NCBI GenBank assembly: GCA_037783545.1
Contig: JBBELK010001217.1
Location: forward strand, 57,441 to 121,440
Source: Henricia sp. BOLD:AAB3569
Taxonomy: Eukaryota; Echinodermata; Asteroidea; Spinulosida; Echinasteridae
Direction of reading: 5' to 3'
Length of the DNA: 64,000 nucleotides
Positions 1 to 10,468 of the stretch are shown here, in pieces. A program made the translations under genes and the position numbers. The notes beneath the pieces are model-generated. The model made no database searches, had not been told where the DNA came from, and saw only the letters and a program-made list of their open reading frames with translations. Each line of letters begins with the position of its first letter. Position 1 is the stretch's first letter.

Positions 1-2990
1 GATAAATTTGATAATTCGTAAACAGCGGAAGCCGAGAAAAAAGTTCCGGTTTACGTACAATTTTGCCGATCATCCATATTCGTAGGGCTGCGTTCCACTT
101 ATGCAAACGTTTCTGTTGCCAACTTCGCCACTGGTTAGTGTTTTTGTGCACTCGTCTATGGACAGCAGGATACCAGTTGTTGGCGAAAGATAGGGGTGTT
201 TCCCTTAACGTGGCGCACTTTGATTTTTGCTCTTTGTTGGCGCAATAAACAATTTGATGCACTTGGCATGAAAAGGAAATAAAGTTATCAAGTACCTTCA
301 TAAATTTCAAAACTATAATATTGAAAAGAATCATTAATTTACAAGAAATTAACAGGAATGTGAAGGCATCGCCATTTGCTTCAGGTTGACGTGACATCAT
401 GCACGAGAGCCTGTAATAGGCATTTCACGTGAATAAAATCATACCTACCATATCCTGTATCACGGTGCGTGCGTACAAACGGATATCACAGGCCACTGTG
501 GCATGGTTCAAAACAATTCAGCCAATCAGTGTTGAGTGCGCCACGTTAGGGAACACAGGATTTTTGCTGCATCGGTTTGGATAAATTAAGTTAATGGCTG
601 TTTTTCTGGAAGACATATATTTTTACATTACGCTGTAAATTCCTGAACCTCATATGCTAATGGATTTTGCTGTGAATTAATATTTTATAACTATCACCGT
701 GCTCAATCGTCCAAATGAGCTGCTCCTACCAACGCCCAAACGGGCGTTAGCCTCCGTTCCGCAGCACGATCAAGCGATTAAACCTGGCAGCTTGAACAAC
801 CACGCTGTTCCATTTGGCGAAATCGCTAAATGGAGCTATTATGCTCAGTCTAGCAAAAGTTCCCAACTGTGTACATGTTACTGTTCTTGTCCTAATTGTT
901 TGTTTGACATGTGCACATGCAGACCCCTACCCATTTAACAGTTTATATAAGGTCCCCTTCCCAATTGTTCGATTATGTATGGACTAATGATGTAACAAAG
1001 AATTTGTCTGTCGTTCCTTGACGAGACTGCATCTTAAAAGAGCTGACTTTACACATGTTACATGTACATGTACGTACATGTATGTGTACCGTACATTGTA
1101 GGCCCGTAATGGGCACTTTGTACAGGCTGCACGATTCAAGCTTCGCATACATGTACAATGTACATTACTTTCAGTAGGTGTAGGCTACTTATACTATGTA
1201 CACGTACACTGTGCATTTGGACTGCATTGGTCTCGCACAAAACTACATAATGTCGTGGCAGCATTTTCTTACCTTAGTTTGAGATACATGTACCGGTAAA
1301 CTGAAGACATCTGAAAGTAATTTGTGACTTATTTTTTAAATACATGAAGGCCCATTAGCGTGTAAAGTATTTACCGGTACCGGTACGGTACGTACACGAC
1401 GAACTGAGAATGAAGCGACGAATCTACGGTACATAGAATAAGTCATGTTGAAACAATTGGATGTACCTTAATTACGTTTATTTTGCACAATGTACCAGTA
1501 TCAGGTCTTAAAATACTTAAAAACTACATGTAGTCAAGTGAATTATTACATTGTAGCATTTTTGAATGGTGTAACAAACTTTGGCATAGTATGTCATTAT
1601 GAGCAACTAACATCAATTGGGCACTGTGCCCAATTTCCATTGTTAATGGTTTTTGCCCAATTTTCATTGTTAGTTGCTCCAGTGAACGATTTCCCCTGTA
1701 TCGCATCGCAAAATGCGACGCGTTTTTGACAATCTGCGATGCCACTTTTAAATTTGCGACACATTTTTTTCAAAAATCTGGTCCTTATTCTTGCACTTCC
1801 AGATTATAGTTTTGTTAATGTTATTGAAAAACGAAAATGAAAAAAATCTCCAGAATAATGTACCGCGACGGCTTACGGCAGGGTTCTCCCGATCTCCACG
1901 CACACACGTGCGTATCATAGCCCGATACACTGAAATTCTGTTCCGCTGACACACATGAAAAATTGCCGATCAAGAAAAAAAAGCCACGAACGCCGCAAAT
2001 AGCATGTTATGCATTTAAACATCGATGCGGTCATCGCGCTATTTTGTTCCAAATAGTGTCCTTGACAACCACCATATTCACGAATAATGGCGCACAAAGT
2101 TATCAATAAAGGAGATCTCTCAGTGAACGCTGGAATTAAGAATACGGAAGTGCATGAAGACCAATATTCTAATCGCGACTTTCTTGTGAAAATTAGCAAA
2201 CCGGGATAAGCCTACTGTACATACATGTAAGCAAGTACATACATGTACGTGGTGCGATGTATTCCATGGGAAATATTTGTCACAGTTATATTGTTCCGGT
2301 TTTCCTGGCCATAGGCAGCCATACTGTAGGTGCAGAAAAATCAATCCCATTTCCCTGCAGCATAAGCAGCAGTATTCCTTTTTATCCCCTACCGTTAAGT
2401 TGTAGGCATTGCTTAAAACTTTGATTTCTGTTGAAATTTCTGCATTAAATTGGTACATTTTCAGTGGAAAAAACGCGACACGAACCACTCTGTCCGGACA
2501 GTTGATAGGAAAAAAACTTGTGCAAATGGTAATCTGCCTATAATGCCTATGGAGATGGGTACCAGTTTATGCATATTGTTTTCCTACTGTGCTTCCGGAC
2601 CCACGTGCATTATATAGCCATCTTTTTCTTTTGGCAAAAAAAATAAATTACATAGTGTATAAAAATGATGGCGTTTGGGGAAAAAGAGGGGTAGATACCT
2701 AACACAAGATTTGTGTTGGTATTTTTTTTTTCACTCAGTGACATAAATTTAAGAAATGTTTTGCTTAAATATGGTACAGGGGCATTTTTAACATTTGACA
2801 TGTACCGTATTACATGTACCGATATGCATCCACTGCACTTTCCTTTCTTATTTCAATTGGATTGTACTTTTGTAGCTTGCGCCATGGGAAATGTGGTGGA
2901 TGGCTAATTGCTAATTATAGCAACATATAAGTGGTATTTAAAAAAACGATTAGGACAGCTGTCGGAAGTACTACAAATGTCCATGTAAAT
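1..2990. other. Intergenic DNA, no gene seen
   Basis: I find no open frame with splice sites or recognisable protein similarity on either strand. The stretch is rich in ACATGT/TACATG words, notably around 1040-1170 and 2220-2250, and in ACCGGTAC words around 1290-1395. At 1590-1680 a short repeat (GAGCAACTAAC...CCCAATTTCCATTGTTA) recurs at 22750-22825, so at least part of the stretch is old dispersed repeat. Confidence 0.5.
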
Positions 2991-3786
2991 ATACACATCA
3001 ATGTATGAAGATTCCCCTTGTTCTACCATGGAGTATAGATCCATGGTTCTACCATGGTTCTACATACCTACCAGTACATGTATATCATGGAGTTAGGAAT
3101 ACCTCCATGCCTATGTACATGTACTGTACATGTAACCACAGTCTCCCTACATATTGCACTGTACATGTCAAGGTGACTTGATCAGGTTTCACTATGCTGG
3201 GTGCAGTATCTATACATGTACATAAATAATGTACTGTACATACATGTAAAGGCATAGGGAGGGGGAATGGTGGGGGGGGGGGGGGGGGGGGGGGGGAGCG
3301 TGTTTCAAAGAGGTAATTCCATGAAAACAGGACAGTGTCCCCCCTAATATGTTATGACACTTCTGGAGTTGATTTTTTTAATCTAGTGGACTTCAGTCGC
3401 ATGACAAATTGCCTTTAAATTATGTGCATTTGGCATAATTACCAAAGTTTATGCCCAAAATGATACGTGCAAATAACAACAAATTTACAACAGAGGGAGT
3501 TTTAATAATTAAAAAAGAGCACATCTATTGTAAGTTATACACCAGCACTATTTTTTTTACACTACATTATAGTACGAGGGTTGTTCTAAAACCCCCTCGA
3601 CCCCCACGACCCCCACGACCCACGACCCACGACCCCCTCGACTTGCCGTCACGTGCGATTTGTTCACGTGCCCAAACCTGTGTTCACAGCCCGATTACGA
3701 ATGCGGGCCAGCGCGGCCTAGTTCGAATGAGCCGCGCGTCGCCGTGTCATTGCTTCCAATGCGTTTTTAATGTGTGTATCACCGAA

Positions 3787-3950
3787 GGGGCCATCCATAA
3801 AGTACGTAGGCACGGAATGCCGACTTTTTAGACTACGCTCCCCCGTACGCAAATTTCGTGACGTCACCCACATACTTTAACGTTGGGTGTAGGCATTGGC
3901 TCCAACCCTCCCTCTTCCCCTCCGTGCGTACGTAGTTTATGGATGGCCCC
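3787..3950. mobile_element. Nested palindromic MITE
   Basis: Ends are GGGGCCATCCATAAAGTACG and its inverted complement at about 3931-3950. It is 164 bp long and inserted inside the larger element at 3578-4559. GAA lies on both sides and may be a 3-bp target duplication. No coding capacity. Confidence 0.75.
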
Positions 3951-4105
3951 GAAAGCGGTACAGCTAGCTTATCAGTCAGTCCGCAGCGCACGCGTTAATG
4001 ATGTCAAATCCTGAATTTTCTTTGCACGGCTTGTGTCGCGATCAAGCCCCGATAACAAATAACGCTATATTTCGATAGGGGAGATAATGAGCTTAACTAG
4101 TGTAA

Positions 4106-4275
4106 AGCCCGCCGCACACCTTTGCGATTTACCGGCCCATCGGACACCGGACCATCGGATCCGGAAAAATCAAACAAGTTTGATTTGCTCCAGTCTATAG
4201 CGTACGGTCAGACCGGCCCGGTATGTGGTCCGATGATCCGATTATCCGGTAAATCGCAAAGGTGTGCGGCGGGCT
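4106..4275. mobile_element. Nested palindromic MITE with TAA duplication
   Basis: Inverted ends begin AGCCCGCCGCACACCTTTGC and run for about 30 bp. TAA occurs immediately outside both ends (4103-4105 and 4276-4278). A 3-bp TAA duplication is typical of PIF/Harbinger-type MITEs, but no transposase is present to confirm this. It is the second element nested in the 3578-4559 transposon. Confidence 0.7.
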
Positions 4276-4696
4276 TAAGATCGGGTTTTAGAAGGTAGGA
4301 AATTTAGTCATTTTTAAGAACGTATTGGAAGCAACACTATGACGTCGCGTTCGCACACGGCGACGCGGCTCGATCATTCGAACTAGGCCGGGCTGGCGCT
4401 GACGCATATGGCCCGCATTCGTAATCGGGCTGTGAACACAGGTTCGGGCACGTGAAAAAGTCGCACGTGAAGGCAAGTCGAGGGGGTCGTGGGGGTCGAG
4501 GGGGTCGTGGGTCGTGGGTCGAGGGGGTCGTGGGGGTCGAGGGGGTTTTAGAACAACCCATAGTACGATACACAACTGCATTTTCATTGAGACATACCCT
4601 GAAAGAATTATCTATTACGGTTATAAATTTGATTTTTTCTTCTTCCTAAAACCCAAAAAAGAAACAAATGCACTTTGATTCATTTTTGGAGACAGA

Positions 4697-4925
4697 TGAC
4701 CCTGATAACACCACGACGTCGGGCCAACGTTGGCTGTTGGTCGGGAACGTCGGCACACGTCGCAGTTGGCAATTGGTTGAGATTTGATGTTGGGCCAACG
4801 TGGGTTTCATGTCGGCAACGTGCTCAACTTTTCGTGTTGGCACATCCATGTTGGCACAACGTTGGGCCATGGTCGGCATTTCTGTTTGATTTATAATGTT
4901 GGCAGATCATCGGCCCAACGTCATT
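4697..4925. repeat. GTTGGCCCAACG-rich repeat element
   Basis: The stretch starts CCCTGATAACACCACGACGT and then repeats short words of the type GGCCAACGTTGG. The same terminal sequence appears inverted at about 9203-9234, so both are ends of one element family. The right boundary here is unclear. Confidence 0.55.
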
Positions 4926-6221
4926 GTAACGTAGAAAAAAGTAATGTAGAAAAAATAACGGCCCATGGCGGCAATCATATCGCGGTCGATGTACAAACAA
5001 ATTTACTGTTGCAGTTTATGAAATTTGGCCAAAGAAAAGGTAAATGTTTATTCTTTTTACTAAAAATGAAGATTCTAGGAAACTGCAAACAGAAAAAGAC
5101 AGAACAGTACATGAAAAAAATAATATATGGAAGGGATTGAACCTCCGATTGACCCGATACGATGTATATCATTTTACCCGATCACCCGATTACGCCATAA
5201 GAAAACCCGCGGAGTGATACGCACAGACGTTGGCCCTATCCTGGACTGGAGCCAGTATACATTTGCTTTCGTAAGATGTTAAGCACGTCTGGGTACAAGT
5301 CCAGGAGACTGGATACCATCACACACTATTTGTTTTATGCACGCGCGCCCCGATCCTATTGCTATTGTCCTATGTGGAATATGTGGAATATGTGGACGGG
5401 AACCAGTCTAATTCTTTGTTCGGCAACCGGCGGGAAACCGGCCCAGATCGAGCGAGTGTGATGATGAGTTTTCGACATGACTGCCTGCACGTCATCCAAC
5501 ATTGCCCAATAATTCTGTAAGTTTGTCAAAATTTGATTTCATCATTTCGGCTGGTGTATCGACAGTGAACCTGCGTTCATTGATCATCACTTTTTTTATT
5601 TTCAGTGGGAACGAATTGAGTAGGCCGGCCTAGCATGATCATTCATAGTCAACTTAATCCTTGTGACAACTCGACCGTTTGCCAACTCGACCGTTTGCCA
5701 AATCGAGTTGGTAGGCCTACAACGGTCGAGTTGGTTTTAGAGAAACTATTACCTCCTGGAATCAATAGATAATCTAATTCCAATACATATACTTCCCACT
5801 TACACTTTTGTCGCAAATGTTGCTTTTCTATCACATTTTCTCCTTCAAAAATTGCCTTCAGTTAGTGCACAAGATAACCATTCACGCGCGCGCAGCGCCC
5901 TCTGTTGTCACACTTACGCACAGACCGCTCGCTGCGTCATTTTGTGCATTACTTTACGCAGTAATTTATTATTTATTTATCTCATAAATGCAACATTTGC
6001 GACAGAAGTGCAAGTCGGAAGTATATCTTAGAATTTGATGATCTGTTGATTCCAGGGGGTAATTTCATTCAAATCTTTATTCAATGTATACAAAAAAAAT
6101 ACAGCTTAGAACTGAATGATCTGTTTATTTCAGGAGGTAATTTCATTCAAGTCCTTGTTCAATGTATACAAAAAAAATACCTTTTTTTCATGCTATAAAT
6201 AAAATCTTAATTCTATTTCAG
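4926..6221. other. Intergenic or intronic DNA with repeats
   Basis: No exon is recognised. A motif ATATGTGGACGGGAAC at about 5387-5402 recurs in the 23.7-24.3 kb region. CTCGACCGTTTGCCAA words at 5667-5740 belong to the CTCGACC element family described at 24.8-27.4 kb. If the exon at 6222-6370 is real, part of this stretch is its upstream intron. Confidence 0.45.
5745..6175. repeat. Inverted repeat plus tandem copy
   Basis: The 80-bp block at about 5752-5834 reappears inverted at about 5988-6072, around landmarks such as GCAACATTTGCGACA and GGAAGTATAT. The right arm is then followed by a tandem copy of about 80 bp (6040-6095 versus 6118-6179, both ending in GTATACAAAAAAAATAC). This looks like a foldback element with a local duplication. 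Confidence 0.65.
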
Positions 6222-6370
6222 AAGCTGTCAAGTTCAAACCCCACCATACCGTCATCTCGCGACACGATGTAGAGAATGTTGCGAAGATAAATCAAGCGGC
6301 CGAGCGAGAAATCGCCAGGAGTGGAGCTCAGGAGCTGAGATTGCTGCAGAACGAGATTAAAGGATCTTGA
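6222..6370 (+). CDS. Probable terminal exon of an unidentified gene
   Basis: A pyrimidine-rich tract ending TTCTATTTCAG precedes an open stretch of 2 nt plus 48 codons and a TGA stop. Its base composition is richer in GC than the AT-rich DNA on either side. It would encode a charged, probably helical tail with AVKFKPHHTVISRHDVENVA followed by an A/E/R/Q-rich run and a KGS end. I do not recognise the protein and find no upstream exon in the window. It is judged coding only from the splice acceptor, open frame and composition. Confidence 0.4.
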
Positions 6371-6488
6371 CCAGAGAACTTTTTCTGACGTACCACACCC
6401 CTCACACTTACCTTTCGGGTGATAAGATTTTTACACCATATTTTGTCATATTTTTCTGTTTACCATTCTTAAATTTCGCATTCTCAAT

Positions 6489-7130
6489 CTGTAAAGTAAA
6501 TGTTGGCATAGTCGCCATGTCCGCGTGATGTCGCCACCCTATTCATAAGCCATTGTTCATCAATACGTGACTTTACGGTTCCCCCACAATTCACTGCGCA
6601 CGGTAGATGGCGCAGTGCATGATGGTATGCAATTCTAGTACACATCGCCTCGGCCCTCACGGCTTTATTGCTCAAGTGAATGGGAATACAATGACCGTGC
6701 ACGGTGCAAGACGCGTTGAGTGCGTGGGCATCTTCTCGGTACACTCGGTGCGTTGTGCACTGTCATTGTATCGCGTTATCGGAGTATAAACATTATGACA
6801 ACCCGTGTCAGTTTTTCACGACGATATAATCCCAAAACAGACATACAGTAGGTTGAATTTGTATCCGAGGTCTATATATTACCAGTGAAAATTTGTCATA
6901 AACACAAATTTGTCACGTTTTACAAGTTTGAAGCGACCGAGTACTGTCAATTCTCATTCACTTGTGCAATAAAGCTGTGAGCGCAGAGACGATGTGTACT
7001 AGAATTGCATCCCATCATGCACTGTGCCATGTTCCGCTCGCAGTGAATTATGGGGGAACCGTAAAGGCATGTATAGGGTGACGATGTCACCAACCTTACG
7101 ACTATGCCGACATTTATGTTACCTTTTCAA
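6489..7130. mobile_element. Foldback element with ~190-bp arms
   Basis: The left arm (about 6489-6690) and right arm (about 6945-7130) are inverted copies. Matching landmarks include GTACTAGAATTGCAT, CAGTGCATGATGG and the GGCATAGTCG end. The spacer is about 250 bp. No reading frame resembles a transposase, so it is a MITE or foldback element. Arm divergence suggests an old insertion. Confidence 0.75.
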
Positions 7131-8300
7131 AGATGTCATAAGAAAAGATCACCATGCACAGACACCCTCTGGGACCTCATACACTAAACTAGGAATGGGA
7201 ATTTACGGTTAATTCAAAAACCAGTTTGTAATTCTTTCAAGTGTTGGTTAACCCATGGTTAACCTGTTAACTGTTCGGTCGACACCAAGGATTGTTGCTG
7301 TTGTTTATACATGTATGTAGATGCATTTGCAAATTGCAATGCACACAATCCCCCAGGCCCCCAAAATAACGCTGAAACTTTATTTGCATAGTCAACATTT
7401 TACTACGACCGTATATAAACTTATTCCAATTTCAAGAAGTCATTACAAACAACCCCCTGAAAACTATTGTAAATTCTTCAAAATTGGGTTTCGTTTAAAC
7501 TTTACGGAAAAACCGGTTTTAAATTTTCTTTCGGTTAACCGGTTAAACGCATCCCATCCCTACAGTAAACGTAAATTCATGACACTTTACCTCCTAATTT
7601 TGTGTTTTTATCATCAAACTAACATTTTTATTATAGGTTTGAACAACGAAATCCTGGGTGTCCGTGTGCAGGTTAAATAACCAAAAAAGAACCTTGTGCA
7701 TAACAAGTACAACTTGCAATATAACAAAAAATATTACCCACTAAAAATCAAATACGAATTTCACAAAAAATGACAATTGCAGCGATGCCACATGGTATGG
7801 GCGCCGCCATTTGTCTAAATACTGCCTGGGCTGGAATGACTTTTTGCGTACAACTTTGTTGACTGTATTGTCATAGGAATGAATTAAAATGCACAAAGAT
7901 GTCATTCTTTGCCCAGTAATCAGACAAAATGGCAGTGCCCATAGTGCGGCGATTCGCTAAAATTGCCATTCTTTGTGAATGATTGTGATGATGCAAATGA
8001 TATACCTTTAATTGGCCTTTAATACTCCTGGCCTGGTTGTAACAAAAACACCAACGTCACACTTTAAGGCTCACAATTCATAGAATTAACCTTTTCATAA
8101 CTTGCAGTACATTGTACATGTATTTACATTTTTTTGGTCCATTTTTGATAAACATTTTACTCGGTGCTGTGAACTTATACTATTATAAGCTTCTTTTTTT
8201 TATCTGTAGTAGTTGCCAAACACTTGCGTTACTAAACATTTCAACGGTGATTTTACATCATACCAAACATTATTCTTTGTAATAAATTGTTATCAAAGTA
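7131..8300. other. Intergenic DNA, nothing recognised
   Basis: AT-rich. I see no supported exon, RNA gene or clear terminal repeats here. The one longer open frame (7321-7680) has AT-driven composition and no plausible splice context. Confidence 0.45.
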
Positions 8301-8302
8301 TA

Positions 8303-8412
8303 CAGTCGAACACTGATAATACAAACCAATGCTTTTTTCAAAAATAATACAAGATTACTGTTAAGACAAGGATTTTCAAAGTCGCAAGGACCTTGTATTA
8401 ACAGTGTTCGAC
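8303..8412. mobile_element. 110-bp MITE of Tc1/mariner-pogo type
   Basis: Inverted ends of about 23 bp begin (C)AGTCGAACACTG and continue to TAATACAA. TA lies directly outside both ends (8301-8302 and 8413-8414). A TA duplication and AGTCGAAC-type ends fit pogo-like Tc1/mariner MITEs. The class is inferred from ends only. Confidence 0.75.
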
Positions 8413-8638
8413 TATATTTTTCAATATTTTTTAACGTGCTCTAGTTTCTGCTCTGCTGCCGTCGTCATGACCTTCTACATAATGTACAAATGTTTAATAA
8501 GTTATACATAAGGTTTATAGCAATGTGTTTTGTCATTTTTGAATACATTCAAAATACATGTAAACAGACGGAATATTCTGATATGATGTTCAATTTCTGG
8601 TTGTTATGGTTTGCCATGTTTAGGGGGGTTGGGTGGGA

Positions 8639-9234
8639 GGGGGGGGGGGGGGGGGGAGGGGGCAGTCAACATGTTGGCAGCTACCCTGTATAAAGGTTGG
8701 GAAATAGTTGGTACCATGTTGGCCCCACGTTGTTCCTACGTCGGTTTAGTGTGGGCATGTTGTTGGGTTAAGGGTGGCCAGACGTTGGCCCGACGTCATC
8801 TTTAAATGATGCATATAAGGCTAACGTTGGCCCAACATTGTTTCAACGTTGGGCCGATGTCTCTTGCCGACGTTGGCAGCTACCCTGAATAAAGGTTGGG
8901 AAATGGTTGGTACCATGTTGGCCCAACGTTTAACACTAGTATTACAGGTGGTGCCATTGTTGGCCCCACGTTGTTCCTACGTCGGTTTAGTGTGGGCATG
9001 TTGTTGGGTGAAGGGTGGCCAGACGTTGGCCCAACGTCAACTCTAAATGATACATAAAAGGCTAACGTTGGCCCAACATTGTTTCCACGTTGGGCCGATG
9101 TCTCTTGCCGACGTTGGCCCATCGTAACCTTGATGAGCAAAATCACGCTGGCCCAACGTCATTGGCCCACATTGGGCCAACGCGGAAGCACACATGGACC
9201 CAACGTTGGCCCGACGTCGTGGTGTTATCAGGGG
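8639..9234. repeat. GGCCCAACGT-rich element with internal tandem duplication
   Basis: A unit of about 200-240 bp starting at CTACCCTGTATAAAGG (8681) is repeated at 8880. Both copies are filled with GTTGGCCCAACGTTGGG-type palindromic words. The right end (GTGTTATCAGGGG, about 9222-9234) is the inverse of the left end of the element at 4697. The left end runs into a poly-G tract at 8639-8656. Confidence 0.7.
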
Positions 9235-10019
9235 ATGTTGTCATAACATGTACACATAAATATAATATGAGAAACACTGCAAAAAGCAATGGTTCTACAT
9301 ACCTACTGGTACTACCAATACATGTATATCATGGAGGTAGGAATACCTCCATGCCTATGTACAGTACATGTAACCACAGTCTCCCTACATATTGCACTGT
9401 ACAGGTCAAGGTCACTTGATCAGGTTTCACTATGCTGGGTGCAGTATCTGTACATATAATGTATACATGTACTGGTACATGTATACATAATGTACTGTAC
9501 ATGTACACTTGTGTAAAGGCATAGGAGGGGGAATGGTGGAGGGGAGGTGTTGCCTGGTGTTTCAAAGAGGTAATTCCATGAAAACAGGACAGTGTCCCCC
9601 CTTATGTTATGACACTTCTGGAGTTGATTTTTTTAATCTAGTGGACTTCAGTCGCATGACAAATTGCCTTTAAATTATGTGCATTTGGCATAATTACCAA
9701 AGTTTATGCCCAAAATGATACGTGCAAATAATAACAAATTTACAACAGAGGGAGTTTTAATAATTAAAAAAGAGCACATCTATTGTAAGTTATACACAAG
9801 CACTATTTTGTTTTACACTACATTATAGTACGATACACAACTGCATTTTCATTGAGACATACCCTGAAAGAATTATCTATTACGGTTATAAATTTGATTT
9901 TATTTCTTCCTAAAACCAAAAAAAGAAACAAATGCACTTTGATTCATTTTTGGAGACAGATGATGTTGTCATAACATGTACACATAAATATAATATGAGA
10001 AACACTGCAAAAAGCAATA
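9235..10019 (+). repeat. Dispersed repeat copy B with intact empty site
   Basis: The stretch is paralogous to 3046-4698. It keeps the single 9-bp ATAGTACGA site near 9826-9834 that is occupied by a transposon in copy A. A 60-bp block (GATGTTGTCATAACATGTAC onward) occurs at both ends, at about 9235-9293 and 9961-10019, as flanking direct repeats. Confidence 0.8.
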
Positions 10020-10346
10020 GTTGGTCAGATCAGAGATAATCTAAGTTTTCTGAAGTATACGTACATTGTATGTGGCGAGATTTTGAAAGTCTTAATGGAA
10101 TACCGCAGTAACACCCGTACATGTACATGTATAAATCCCCATGCAATTATCAAGTTGGTTTTGTGTATAAGAAGTTCAAAAGTTGTTTCAAAAGCATAAC
10201 GATTTGCGGATGGTAATATTTTCACAAAGCAGCCCTGGTTTAAATTTGTTACTACGTGTACAAGAACTTGTGTTTGTTTTAATAAATCGAATTGGATGCC
10301 TATGCTTAGTGCATTCATAAATGTTTTTGTTCCTTTGTGAATGTAG

Positions 10347-10468
10347 CGGTCCGAGTTTACAGAGTGCACTACCTGTACGCAACTGAAAGAGAGGAGAGAC
10401 AAGGCTGTGAACGATGTGCAACAGAGTGTGCTCAGGGATCTGATGACACAACATGCCACCATTGTGGA
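10347..10468 (+). CDS. Gene 1, first exon found in window
   Basis: The acceptor is GTGAATGTAG and an in-frame stop lies just upstream, so the frame can only enter by splicing. It encodes 40 residues plus two bases, with ECTTCTQLKER and a helical stretch ending QHATIVE. The donor GTATGT at 10469 restores the frame to the next exon (ATIV-E-NERREY). A downstream GTAATT donor at 10491 was considered but would add out-of-place residues. Confidence 0.75.

Larger units (their letters stand above)
3578..4559. mobile_element. 982-bp inverted-repeat DNA transposon with 9-bp target duplication
   Basis: The ends are long inverted repeats beginning GGGTTGTTCTAAAACCCCCT and extending roughly 150-200 bp. 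The first part consists of short CCCTCGACC/CCCACGACC units. The 9-bp word ATAGTACGA flanks the element on both sides (3569-3577 and 4560-4568) and occurs once at the unoccupied paralogous site near 9825. There is no transposase frame, so it is non-autonomous. A 9-bp duplication with long terminal repeats fits Mutator-like elements (8-11 bp) or Merlin (8-9 bp). I cannot assign the superfamily. Two smaller palindromic elements are nested inside. Confidence 0.85.
3046..4698 (+). repeat. Dispersed repeat copy A, interrupted by a transposon
   Basis: This stretch matches 9291-9962 nearly base for base outside an insertion. Shared landmarks are the CATGTAACCACAGTCTCCC block, the CATGAAAACAGGACAGTG block and the GACACTTCTGGAGTTGATTT block. 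Copy A is broken by the 982-bp element at 3578-4559 and carries a poly-G run at about 3272-3296. The pair shows which DNA was inserted, because copy B keeps the unoccupied site. Confidence 0.85.

Noticed and set aside
3272-3296. Poly-G tract as a G-quadruplex regulatory element
   Set aside because: It is a simple homopolymer in a dispersed repeat, also seen at 8639-8656. Its length is probably unreliable in the assembly.
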